The position numbers were made by a program, and so were the translations under genes. Below, piece by piece: positions 15,033 through 22,615 of a stretch of 64,000 bases of DNA (position 1 is the first letter of the stretch; each line of letters begins with the position of its first letter). The DNA is from Streptomyces sp. NBC_00162 (lineage in GTDB: Bacteria > Actinomycetota > Actinomycetes > Streptomycetales > Streptomycetaceae): the NCBI RefSeq assembly GCF_024611995.1, contig NZ_CP102509.1:2046001-2110000 (forward strand), in the 5' to 3' direction. The notes below the pieces were generated by a model. The model did not search any database, had not been told where the DNA came from, and saw nothing but the letters and a program-made list of their open reading frames with translations.

Positions 15033-16751
15033 CTACCCAGGGCTGCCGGGCCCGTCCTCGCGGTCCCGGCCCCTGGACTCGGCGACACGCCGCAGCCGCG
15101 GGTGCACGGCCTGGCCCTGTTCGGTGATGGCGTCGCCGACCATGGCCCGGACGGCGTCGCGCATGCCGTGCAGCGCGTGGTGGCGGACGGGCCCGGCGCC
15201 GGGGTCCTCGCGGAGCTCCTTCACCAGGGCCCAGCAGAGCACCAGCATGACGAGGACGAAGGGCAGCGCGACCAGGATGGTGGCGGTCTGCAGGGACTTC
15301 AGGCCGCCCGCGACGAGCAGCACGGCGGCGACGGCGGCCATCAGTACGCCCCAGGTGACGACGAGCCAGGTCGGCGGGTGGAGCGAGCCGCGGCTGGTGA
15401 GCGAGCCCATGACCAGGGAGGCCGAGTCCGCGCTGGTGACGAAGTAGGTCATCACCAGGACCATGGCGACCCATGAGGTGACCGTGGCCAGCGGCAGCGC
15501 GTCCAGCATCCCGAAGAGCGAGGCCTCCGTCCCCTCCTTGAGCTTGGCCGCGAAGTCGACGGCGCCGGTGGAGTCCAGGCGGATGGCGGTGCCGCCCATC
15601 ACGCAGAACCAGATGACGGTGGCCCCGCTGGGCACGAGGAGCACACCGATGAGGAACTCGCGGATGGTCCGGCCGCGCGAGATGCGGGCGATGAAGGTGC
15701 CGACGAACGGTGCCCAGGAGAGCCACCACGCCCAGTAGAAGATCGTCCACGCGCCGAGCCAGGCGCTGTCGGTGAAGGCGCCCGTGCGGGTGGCCATGGG
15801 CACCAGCTCGCTCAGGTACCCGCCGATGCTGGAGGGGATCACGTCGAGGATGTAGACGGTGGGGCCGAGCACGAAGACGAAGAGCATCAGGGTGGCGGCG
15901 AGCACCAGGTTGATGGTGCTCAGCCACTTCACCCCCTTGTGCAGGCCGGAGAAGGCGGAGAGCACGAAGGCCGCCGAGAGCGAGCCGATGATGATCAGCT
16001 CGACGGTCGTGGAGTCCTCGACCCCGGTGGTGAGGTTCAGTCCCTTGGACACCTGGAGGGCGCCCAGCCCGAGGCTCGTGGCGGTGCCGAAGACGGTGGC
16101 GAAGACGGCGAGCAGGTCGATGGCCTTCCCGGCCCATCCGTCGGCGCGCTCCTGACCCATCAGGGGAACGAAGGCGGAGCTGAGGCGGTTGCCGCGGCCC
16201 TTGCGGAAGGTCGCGTAGGCGAGGGCGAGTCCGGCGATGCCGTAGATCGCCCAGGGGGTGAGGGTCCAGTGGAAGAAGGAGTACTCCATGGCCGCCAGGG
16301 CGGAGGCGCCCGAGGACGGGGCGGCGCCGGAGGCCGGGGGCGGGACCAGGTAGTGGGTGAGCGGCTCCCCCACCCCGTAGAACATGAGGCCGATCCCCAT
16401 GCCGGCGCTGAACATCATCGCGATCCACGCGAGGTTGGTGAACTCGGGCTCGGAGTCATCGGCGCCGAGGCGGATCCGGCCGAAGCGGCTGATCGCGAGC
16501 ACCACGCACATCACGAGGAAGACGTCGGCGGCGATCACGAAGAGCCAGGCGAAGTTGTTCAGCACCCAGGCGAGCGCGGTGCCCGAAGCGGTGTCGAAGG
16601 AGCCCTTGGCGAGGGCCGCCCAGGCGACCACGGCCAGCACGGCGATCACGCCCACGGTGACGACGGTGAGGTCGGGGGTGCCGTCCGCCGGACCACCGGA
16701 CCCGTCACCTGGGGTATCCGGACGTGGCTGTTCCAGTGAATCCGCACTCAT
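15033..16751 (-). CDS. BCCT-family betaine/choline/carnitine transporter
   Basis: This 572-residue transporter has about 12 membrane segments between residues 30 and 520. Family marks are MMFSAGMGIGLMFYGVGEP, HWTLTPWAIYGIAG and the signature around WTIFYWAWWLSWAPFVG, followed by RISRGRTIREF. BCCT proteins import quaternary ammonium solutes, mostly with sodium or protons, for osmoprotection or as nutrients. The N-terminus is Pro/Asp-rich and the C-terminus is a charged cytosolic tail of about 70 residues, rich in Arg and Glu, which in BetP-like members takes part in osmosensing. The ligand is not predictable. It is divergent from the glycerate kinase gene. Confidence 0.92.
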   Translation of the reverse strand: MSADSLEQPRPDTPGDGSGGPADGTPDLTVVTVGVIAVLAVVAWAALAKGSFDTASGTALAWVLNNFAWLFVIAADVFLVMCVVLAISRFGRIRLGADDSEPEFTNLAWIAMMFSAGMGIGLMFYGVGEPLTHYLVPPPASGAAPSSGASALAAMEYSFFHWTLTPWAIYGIAGLALAYATFRKGRGNRLSSAFVPLMGQERADGWAGKAIDLLAVFATVFGTATSLGLGALQVSKGLNLTTGVEDSTTVELIIIGSLSAAFVLSAFSGLHKGVKWLSTINLVLAATLMLFVFVLGPTVYILDVIPSSIGGYLSELVPMATRTGAFTDSAWLGAWTIFYWAWWLSWAPFVGTFIARISRGRTIREFLIGVLLVPSGATVIWFCVMGGTAIRLDSTGAVDFAAKLKEGTEASLFGMLDALPLATVTSWVAMVLVMTYFVTSADSASLVMGSLTSRGSLHPPTWLVVTWGVLMAAVAAVLLVAGGLKSLQTATILVALPFVLVMLVLCWALVKELREDPGAGPVRHHALHGMRDAVRAMVGDAITEQGQAVHPRLRRVAESRGRDREDGPGSPG

Positions 16752-16829
16752 GCGGCCACACTATGCAGGCGTATATGCCTATTTAGGCGCATGCCGCGCC
16801 GCGTGTGGCCCAGGCCACTCATGGGCATA

Positions 16830-16841
16830 GGAGGATCCTCC
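16830..16841. promoter_or_regulatory. 12-bp palindrome in the BCCT / glycerate kinase divergent region
   Basis: The GGAGGATCCTCC palindrome is perfect. Nearer the BCCT start, two related copies, AGGCGTATATGCC and AGGCGCATGCC (about 16778-16794 as a pair), form an AT-richer patch. They may be operator or promoter elements; no regulator is nearby. Confidence 0.35.
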
Positions 16842-16894
16842 GGATAAGCTCATGGCGGCGCGACTGCACTGTTCGATAGCAAGGGAATAGCAAG

Positions 16895-18043
16895 GTGACG
16901 GACGGAGCAGTAACTGAGACCGCGCGCGTGCTCATCGCCGCGGACAAATTCAAGGGCTCGCTCACGGCCGTTCAGGTCGCGGAGCGGGTGACGGCGGGAC
17001 TCCGCAAGGCCGTACCGGACGTGGAGATCGAGACCCTCCCCGTCGCGGACGGCGGCGACGGCACGGTCGCGGCCGCGGTGGCGGCCGGTTTCGAACGCCG
17101 GGAGGTACGGGTCACCGGGCCCCTCGGTGACCAGGTCACGGCCGCCTTCGCACTGCGCGAGGGCACCGCGGTCGTCGAGATGGCGGAGGCCTCCGGGCTG
17201 CAGCTGCTGCCGGCGGGCACCTTCGCCGCGCTGACGGCCACCACGTACGGCTCGGGCGAGCTGCTGAAGGCCGCGCTGGACGCGGGCGCGCGCTCCATCG
17301 TCTTCGGCGTGGGCGGCAGCGCCACCACCGACGGCGGCGCCGGCATGCTGGCGGCGCTGGGCGCGGTGTTCCTGGATGCGAACGGCGAACCGGTCGGTCC
17401 GGGCGGCGGCGCGCTGGCCGAGCTGGCCTCGGCCGACCTGTCGGGGATCGACCCGCGCTTCGCGGACGTGGAGTTCGTCCTGGCGAGCGACGTGGACAAC
17501 CCGCTGACGGGCCCGAAGGGCGCGCCGGCCGTCTACGGCCCGCAGAAGGGGGCTTCGCCCGAGGATGTGGCGACGCTCGACGCGGCGCTGGCGCACTTCG
17601 CGCAGGTCCTCGAGAAGTCGATCGGCGCGAAGGCGGCCGAGTGCGCCCTGCTCCCGGGTGCGGGCGGCGCTGGCGGCATCGGCTACGGGGCGCTGCTGCT
17701 CGGTGCCACGTTCCGGCCCGGCATCGAGCTGATGCTGGAGGTACTGGGCTTCGCGCCGGCGCTGGAGCGCGCCACGCTGGTCATCACCGGTGAGGGCTCG
17801 CTGGACGAGCAGACCCTGCACGGCAAGGCCCCGGCCGGTGTCGCGGCGGCGGCCCGGGCCGCGGGCAAGCCGGTCGTGGCGGTGTGCGGACGGCTGCTGC
17901 TGACCCAGGAGGCCCTGGAGGCGGCGGGCATCCGCAAGGCGTACCCGCTCTCGGACGTGGAGCCCGACCCGGCCAAGTCCATCCCGAACGCGGGCCCCCT
18001 GCTGGAGCAGGTCGCGGCCAACATCGCCGCCGAGGTGCTCTGA
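16895..18043 (+). CDS. Glycerate kinase (GlxK/GarK family)
   Basis: This 382-residue enzyme phosphorylates D-glycerate, usually to 2-phosphoglycerate in this family. The opening VLIAADKFKGSLTAVQVAE and the motif PVADGGDGTVAA are diagnostic. Further marks are GVGGSATTDGGAGMLAALGA and FGVGGS, and near the end VITGEGSLDEQTLHGKAPAGV. The start is GTG 16895 with AAGGGA 8 bases upstream. In glyoxylate or allantoin breakdown this enzyme feeds glycerate to central metabolism. No such genes lie next to it here, so its supply route is open. It ends just before a perfect hairpin. Confidence 0.93.
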   Translation: MTDGAVTETARVLIAADKFKGSLTAVQVAERVTAGLRKAVPDVEIETLPVADGGDGTVAAAVAAGFERREVRVTGPLGDQVTAAFALREGTAVVEMAEASGLQLLPAGTFAALTATTYGSGELLKAALDAGARSIVFGVGGSATTDGGAGMLAALGAVFLDANGEPVGPGGGALAELASADLSGIDPRFADVEFVLASDVDNPLTGPKGAPAVYGPQKGASPEDVATLDAALAHFAQVLEKSIGAKAAECALLPGAGGAGGIGYGALLLGATFRPGIELMLEVLGFAPALERATLVITGEGSLDEQTLHGKAPAGVAAAARAAGKPVVAVCGRLLLTQEALEAAGIRKAYPLSDVEPDPAKSIPNAGPLLEQVAANIAAEVL

Positions 18044-18056
18044 CCGGATCAGCCCT

Positions 18057-18090
18057 GAGGCCCGGACCCCCGCTCGGGGGTCCGGGCCTC
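18057..18090. terminator. Perfect hairpin between glycerate kinase and isochorismatase ends
   Basis: The 15-base arms at 18057-18071 and 18076-18090 pair perfectly around the loop GCTC. It sits between converging genes and probably works in both directions. Confidence 0.8.
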
Positions 18091-18127
18091 GGCCGTTCCC
18101 GGCATCGCCGCCCATCGGGCTCCGGGA

Positions 18128-18709
18128 CTACGCGGCCAGCAGCTGGGCCGTGGTCACCACGCGGGCGAAACTGCCGCCTTGGAGGTTGACGGCGGTGGCG
18201 GTGGCGAGCTCGTCGGCGGTCAGGGCCAGGCCTTCCGGGCCCGCGAGGTCGAAGGTGTGGGTGGCGTCGAGGGGTACGAGCACGTCGTAGCCCAGGTTCC
18301 CGGCCATCCGGGCCGTGGTCTCGACGCACATGTTGGTCTGGATGCCGGCCACCACCACCTGGCCGATGCCCCGGGCCGTGAGCCAGTCGGCCAGGTCCGG
18401 GGTGCCGTAGAAGGCCGAGTTCACCGTCTTGGTGACCAGCAGGGACTCGTACCGGCGCTGCTCGACCAGCTCCTTGAAGGCGTAACCGGGCTGGTCCGGG
18501 GCGAGGACGGAGCCGGCGACGCGCGAGGCGTGCTGCACCAGCACCACCGGTCGCCCCGAGGCCTTCCAGGCGTCCATCAGCGCCGCGATGTTCTCCTCGG
18601 CGGCCGGGTTGTTGCGCGGCCCCCAGAAGGACGCGTCGTCGAAGCCCTTCTGAACGTCGATGACCAGCAGGGCACTGTCGGGAGCGATCTCGATCGCGGT
18701 CTGTGTCAT
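18128..18709 (-). CDS. Isochorismatase-family cysteine hydrolase (first pair)
   Basis: This 193-residue hydrolase has the Asp-Lys-Cys triad of the family: Asp in ALLVIDVQKGF, Lys in VTKTVNSAF and Cys in GIQTNMCVETTAR. The cis-peptide region VAGIQTNMC is intact. The family includes isochorismatase, nicotinamidase and N-carbamoyl amidases; the substrate here is not evident. The start ATG 18709 has an adequate upstream site. It is transcribed away from a DJ-1/AraC regulator across a 97-base region with a 21-bp palindrome, suggesting direct control by that regulator. The same gene pairing occurs again at 31003-32744. Confidence 0.87.
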   Translation of the reverse strand: MTQTAIEIAPDSALLVIDVQKGFDDASFWGPRNNPAAEENIAALMDAWKASGRPVVLVQHASRVAGSVLAPDQPGYAFKELVEQRRYESLLVTKTVNSAFYGTPDLADWLTARGIGQVVVAGIQTNMCVETTARMAGNLGYDVLVPLDATHTFDLAGPEGLALTADELATATAVNLQGGSFARVVTTAQLLAA

Positions 18710-18771
18710 GGCTCCATGCTGTCCGCCGGGGCACGGCGGGCACAGGGGCGTCAGTGCCGCCGATCGATGGG

Positions 18772-18792
18772 ATCCTGCCAGGCTGGCAGGAT
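18772..18792. promoter_or_regulatory. 21-bp palindrome between isochorismatase and its DJ-1/AraC regulator
   Basis: The 9-base arms ATCCTGCCA (18772-18780) and TGGCAGGAT (18784-18792) are a perfect inverted repeat with a 3-base centre. The TGGCAGG half resembles the TGGC-type half-sites known for AraC proteins of the AdpA kind. It ends 14 bases before the regulator start. Confidence 0.6.
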
Positions 18793-18806
18793 GACACAAT
18801 GGCCGC

Positions 18807-19802
18807 GTGCACCGCGTCGCGATCCTCGTCCAGCCCGGCATCCGCAGCTTCGACCTCGCAGTGATCACCGAGGTCTGGGGCCCCGACCGCAGCCGCGGCG
18901 GGGTGCCGTCCTTCGAGCTGCGGCGGTGCGCGGTGGAGCCCGGGCCGATCCCGCTGCCCGGCGGGCTGACCCTGACCCCCGACCGCGGCCTCGACTGGCT
19001 GGCCACGGCGGACCTGGTCGTCGTACCGGCGCTGGCCGAGCCGGACGATCCGACGCCCGAACCGGCCCTCGCCGCCCTGCGGGAGGCGCACGCCCGGGGG
19101 ATCCCGGTCGCGGCACTGTGCGCCGGGGCGTTCATCCTCGCGGAGGCCGGGCTGCTGGAGGGCCGCCGGGCGGTGACCCACTGGTGGCTGGCTCCCAGGC
19201 TCGCCGCACGCCACCCCGGGGTGGCCGTCGAGGACACCCCGCTGTACGTGGAGGACGGCGGGGTGTGGACCTCGGCCGGGGTGGCCTCCGGGATCGACCT
19301 GTGCCTGCACCTCGTACGGGAGGCGCACGGCGCCGAGGCCGCCGCCGCCATCGCCCGGTCCATGGTGACGGGCCCCTTCCGCACCGGGGACAACGCCCAG
19401 TTCCTGGACCGGCCCGTACCGGCCGCCGACCGGACCGCCGAGACCCTGGCGGCCGTACGGGAGCGCGCCCTGCGCAATCTGCACGAACCGCTGGACGTGG
19501 CCACCCTGGCCCGCTGGGCCGGAATGTCCCCGCGTTCCTTCGCCCGGCACTTCGCCGCGGCCACCGGGACCACACCCCACCGGTGGCTGCTGAGCCACCG
19601 GCTGGACGAAGCCCGCAAACTGCTGGAACGCACCGACCACCCCGTCCCGGAGGTGGCCCGGCGCGCCGGTTTCGCCAGTGAGGTCACCTTCCGCCAGCAC
19701 TTCACTTCGTACGTCGGCCTCAGCCCCCGCGCGTACCGGGCGGCGGCCGCAGCCGCGCAGCCACCCCCAAACCCCCGGGACAGTGTTAGAAAGGGCTCAT
19801 GA
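18807..19802 (+). CDS. GlxA-type regulator: DJ-1/PfpI domain plus AraC DNA-binding domain (first pair)
   Basis: This 331-residue regulator starts at GTG 18807. Residues 1-190 form a DJ-1/PfpI-like domain (RVAILVQPGIRSFDLAVITE) with the nucleophile-elbow Cys in VAALCAGAFILAEAG. Residues 220-320 are an AraC-type double helix-turn-helix (LARWAGMSPRSFARHF, VPEVARRAGFASEVTFRQHF). No clear ribosome site precedes the GTG. The stop overlaps the start of the downstream SpoIIE phosphatase gene (ATGA), so the two are translationally coupled, an unusual partner for this class. The likely target is the divergent isochorismatase gene. Confidence 0.88.
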   Translation: MHRVAILVQPGIRSFDLAVITEVWGPDRSRGGVPSFELRRCAVEPGPIPLPGGLTLTPDRGLDWLATADLVVVPALAEPDDPTPEPALAALREAHARGIPVAALCAGAFILAEAGLLEGRRAVTHWWLAPRLAARHPGVAVEDTPLYVEDGGVWTSAGVASGIDLCLHLVREAHGAEAAAAIARSMVTGPFRTGDNAQFLDRPVPAADRTAETLAAVRERALRNLHEPLDVATLARWAGMSPRSFARHFAAATGTTPHRWLLSHRLDEARKLLERTDHPVPEVARRAGFASEVTFRQHFTSYVGLSPRAYRAAAAAAQPPPNPRDSVRKGS

Positions 19803-22594
19803 CCGGACGTTTTGGTCGCCAGCCGACCGGATGGGGCCCGCGCCTGTTGGCGCGCCTGTCGCTGGGGGCCCGCGGCGTCGCCGGTCAGGTCTTCGCCCTC
19901 GAGGCGGTGATCGTGCTGCTGCTGATCACCGCGGCCTCGGTGGCCCTGGTCCTGCAGTCCCGGTACGACAGCGAGCGCGACGCGCGCAACCGCTCGCTGG
20001 CGGCCGCCGAGGCCTTCGCGCACGCCCCCGGTCTCCCCGCGGCGCTGCTGGAACCGAATCCGACGGTCGTGCTCCAGCCGCTGGCCGACGCCGCCCGCCG
20101 GGCCTCCGGCGTCGACTTCATCGCCGTGATGAGCACCGACGGGGTCCGGTACACCGACTCACGGCCCGACCTGATCGGCAAGCGCGCCACGGGCGACCTC
20201 TCCCGCGCCGTGGCCGGACAGTCCTTCATCGAGACGTTCACCGGCGAGCCCAGCGACGCGGTCCGGGCCGTCGTGCCCGTACGGAACGCCGACGGCGCCG
20301 TGGTGGGCCTGGTCGGCACCGGCATAGAGGTGGAGAACGTGTCCGACGCGGTCGACGACCAGATCCCGCTCCTCGTCGGCTCCGCGGTGGGCGCCCTGCT
20401 GCTGGGCACGGGCGGCGCCTTCCTGGTGAGCCGCCGGCTGGGACGCCAGACCCACGGGCTGCGCGCCGACGAGATGTCCCGGATCAACGAGCACCACGAG
20501 GCCGTCCTGCACGCCGTCCGCGAGGGCGTGCTCATCATCGGGCTCGACCTCAAGCTGGTCCTGGCCAACGACGAGGCCCGCCGGCTCCTGAACCTGCCGC
20601 CCGACGCCGAGGGCCGGCACGTCGCCGACCTGGGCCTGGACCCGCGGACCACCGAACTGCTCACCTCGGGCCGGATCGCGACGGACGAGGTCCACCTGGC
20701 GGGCGACCGGCTGCTCGCGGTCAACGTCCGGCCCACCAAGCCGTACGGGGGCCAGTCCTCCGGCACCGTCATGACCCTGCGCGACTCCACCGAGCTCGCC
20801 GCGGTCTCCGGCCGGGCCGAGGTGGCCCGCGGACGGCTCCAGCTGCTCTACGACGCCGGTGTGCGGATCGGTACCACCCTGGACGTGGTGCGGACCGCGG
20901 AGGAGCTGTCGGAGGTCGCCGTCCCCCGCTTCGCGGACTTCGTCACCGTGGAGCTGCTGGAGCCGGTGCTGCGCGGTGACGAGCCCTCGTCGGCCTCCGG
21001 CGTGTACACCGAGATGCGGCGGGCGGCCATGAGCGGGGTCCGCACCGACCAGCCGCTCCAGCCGGTCGGCGACATCATCCGGTTCGTCGTGCCGACGGCT
21101 CCGATGGCCGCGGCCCTGGACGCCGGGCAGGCCGTGCTCGCGGCGGATCTGAACGCCGCCATGGGCTGGCGGGCCCAGGACGCCCAAGGCACCCGGGAGG
21201 CCCTGGGGTACGGGCTGCACTCCCTGATCAGCGTCCCCCTCCAGGCGCGCGGGGTGGTCCTCGGCATGGCCAACTTCTGGCGGGCCGCGGACACCCCTGA
21301 GGCCTTCGACGAGGAGGACCGTTCCTTCGCGATGGAGCTCGCGGCGCGCGCGGCCGTCTCGATCGACAACGCCCGCCGCTTCACCCGCGAGCACGCGACG
21401 GCCGTGGCGCTCCAGCGCAGCCTGCTCCCGCGGGTGCTGCCGGACCTGACCGCCGTGGACGTCGCCTTCCGCTACCTGCCGGCGAAGGCGGGGGTCGGCG
21501 GGGACTGGTTCGACGTGATCCCGCTGCCCGGCGCCCGGGTGGCACTGGTCGTCGGCGACGTCGTCGGCCACGGGGTGCACGCCGCGGCCACCATGGGCCG
21601 GCTGCGCACCGCCGTGCACAACTTCTCCACCCTGGACCTGCCGCCCGACGAGCTGCTCGGGCACCTGGACGAGCTGATCAACCGGATCGACCAGAACGAC
21701 ACCCTCGGCGGCGCGGCCGAGGGGGACGGATCCCTCACGGACACCGGGGACGAGCCCGCCGGAATCACGGGTGCCACCTGCCTGTACGCGGTCTACGACC
21801 CGGTCTCCGGGCGGTGCGTGGTGGCCAGCGCGGGGCACCCCGGGCCCGCCCTGCTCCGCCCCGGCGGGGAGGTGGAGTTCCCCGAACTGCCCGCCGGGCT
21901 GCCGCTCGGCGTCGGCGGCATGCCGTTCGAGGCGACCGAGTTCCGGCTGCCCGTGGGGAGCCGGCTCGTGCTGTTCACCGACGGCCTGGTGGAGGACCGC
22001 CACCGCGACTTCGACACCGGTCTGGCCCTGCTGCGGGAGTCCCTGTCCCGGCCCGGCCGCAGCCCCGACCAGGCCTGCTCGGACGTGCTGTCCACCCTGC
22101 TCTCCCCGGTGCCGAGCGACGACATCGCCCTGCTGATCGCCGACACCCGGCGGCTGGAGTCGGACCGCATCGCCGAGTGGGAGGTGCCCGGCGAGGCGTC
22201 GGCCGTCTCCCGCGTGCGCAACGCCGGCGCGGCGCAGCTCGCCGCCTGGGGCCTGGAGGACATCTCCTTCACCACCGAGCTGATCCTCAGCGAGCTGATC
22301 ACCAATGCCATCCGCTACGGCTCCGCGCCCGTGCGGGTGCGCCTGCTGCGCGACCGCAGCCTGATCTGCGAGGTCTCCGACGGCAGCAGCACCTCCCCGC
22401 ACCTGCGGTACGCGGCCACCACCGACGAGGGCGGGCGCGGACTGTTCCTCGTCGCGCAGTACGCCGACCGGTGGGGTGTCCGCTACACGGACCGGGGCAA
22501 GGTCATCTGGGCCGAGCTGCCGCTGACCGGGGGCGCGGAGCCGCCGGCTCCGGCGCCGCTGGACCTGGACGCGCTGGAGGACCTGGCCTGGTGA
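19799..22594 (+). CDS. Multi-domain membrane sensor with SpoIIE phosphatase and ATPase (anti-sigma-type) domains
   Basis: This is a 931-residue signalling protein. Membrane segment 1 is at about residues 31-53, an extracellular PDC/Cache-like sensor at 55-185 (FIAVMSTDGVRYTDSRP, CitA/DcuS-like) and membrane segment 2 at 190-210. A PAS domain follows at 235-330 and a GAF domain at 345-530 (GVRIGTTLDVVRTAEELSEV, HSLISVPLQARG). The SpoIIE PP2C phosphatase is at 545-775, with metal residues in GVGGDWFDVI, VVGDVVGHGVHAAATMG and LFTDGLVEDR. A histidine-kinase-like ATPase ends the protein (residues 795-915: LITNAIRYG, GGRGLFLVAQYADRWG). Such proteins dephosphorylate anti-anti-sigma factors, and the ATPase can act as the matching anti-sigma kinase. 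No anti-anti-sigma gene is adjacent. Confidence 0.9.
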   Translation: MTGRFGRQPTGWGPRLLARLSLGARGVAGQVFALEAVIVLLLITAASVALVLQSRYDSERDARNRSLAAAEAFAHAPGLPAALLEPNPTVVLQPLADAARRASGVDFIAVMSTDGVRYTDSRPDLIGKRATGDLSRAVAGQSFIETFTGEPSDAVRAVVPVRNADGAVVGLVGTGIEVENVSDAVDDQIPLLVGSAVGALLLGTGGAFLVSRRLGRQTHGLRADEMSRINEHHEAVLHAVREGVLIIGLDLKLVLANDEARRLLNLPPDAEGRHVADLGLDPRTTELLTSGRIATDEVHLAGDRLLAVNVRPTKPYGGQSSGTVMTLRDSTELAAVSGRAEVARGRLQLLYDAGVRIGTTLDVVRTAEELSEVAVPRFADFVTVELLEPVLRGDEPSSASGVYTEMRRAAMSGVRTDQPLQPVGDIIRFVVPTAPMAAALDAGQAVLAADLNAAMGWRAQDAQGTREALGYGLHSLISVPLQARGVVLGMANFWRAADTPEAFDEEDRSFAMELAARAAVSIDNARRFTREHATAVALQRSLLPRVLPDLTAVDVAFRYLPAKAGVGGDWFDVIPLPGARVALVVGDVVGHGVHAAATMGRLRTAVHNFSTLDLPPDELLGHLDELINRIDQNDTLGGAAEGDGSLTDTGDEPAGITGATCLYAVYDPVSGRCVVASAGHPGPALLRPGGEVEFPELPAGLPLGVGGMPFEATEFRLPVGSRLVLFTDGLVEDRHRDFDTGLALLRESLSRPGRSPDQACSDVLSTLLSPVPSDDIALLIADTRRLESDRIAEWEVPGEASAVSRVRNAGAAQLAAWGLEDISFTTELILSELITNAIRYGSAPVRVRLLRDRSLICEVSDGSSTSPHLRYAATTDEGGRGLFLVAQYADRWGVRYTDRGKVIWAELPLTGGAEPPAPAPLDLDALEDLAW

Positions 22595-22615
22595 CGGCCG
22601 GACCCGGCGGCGTCG

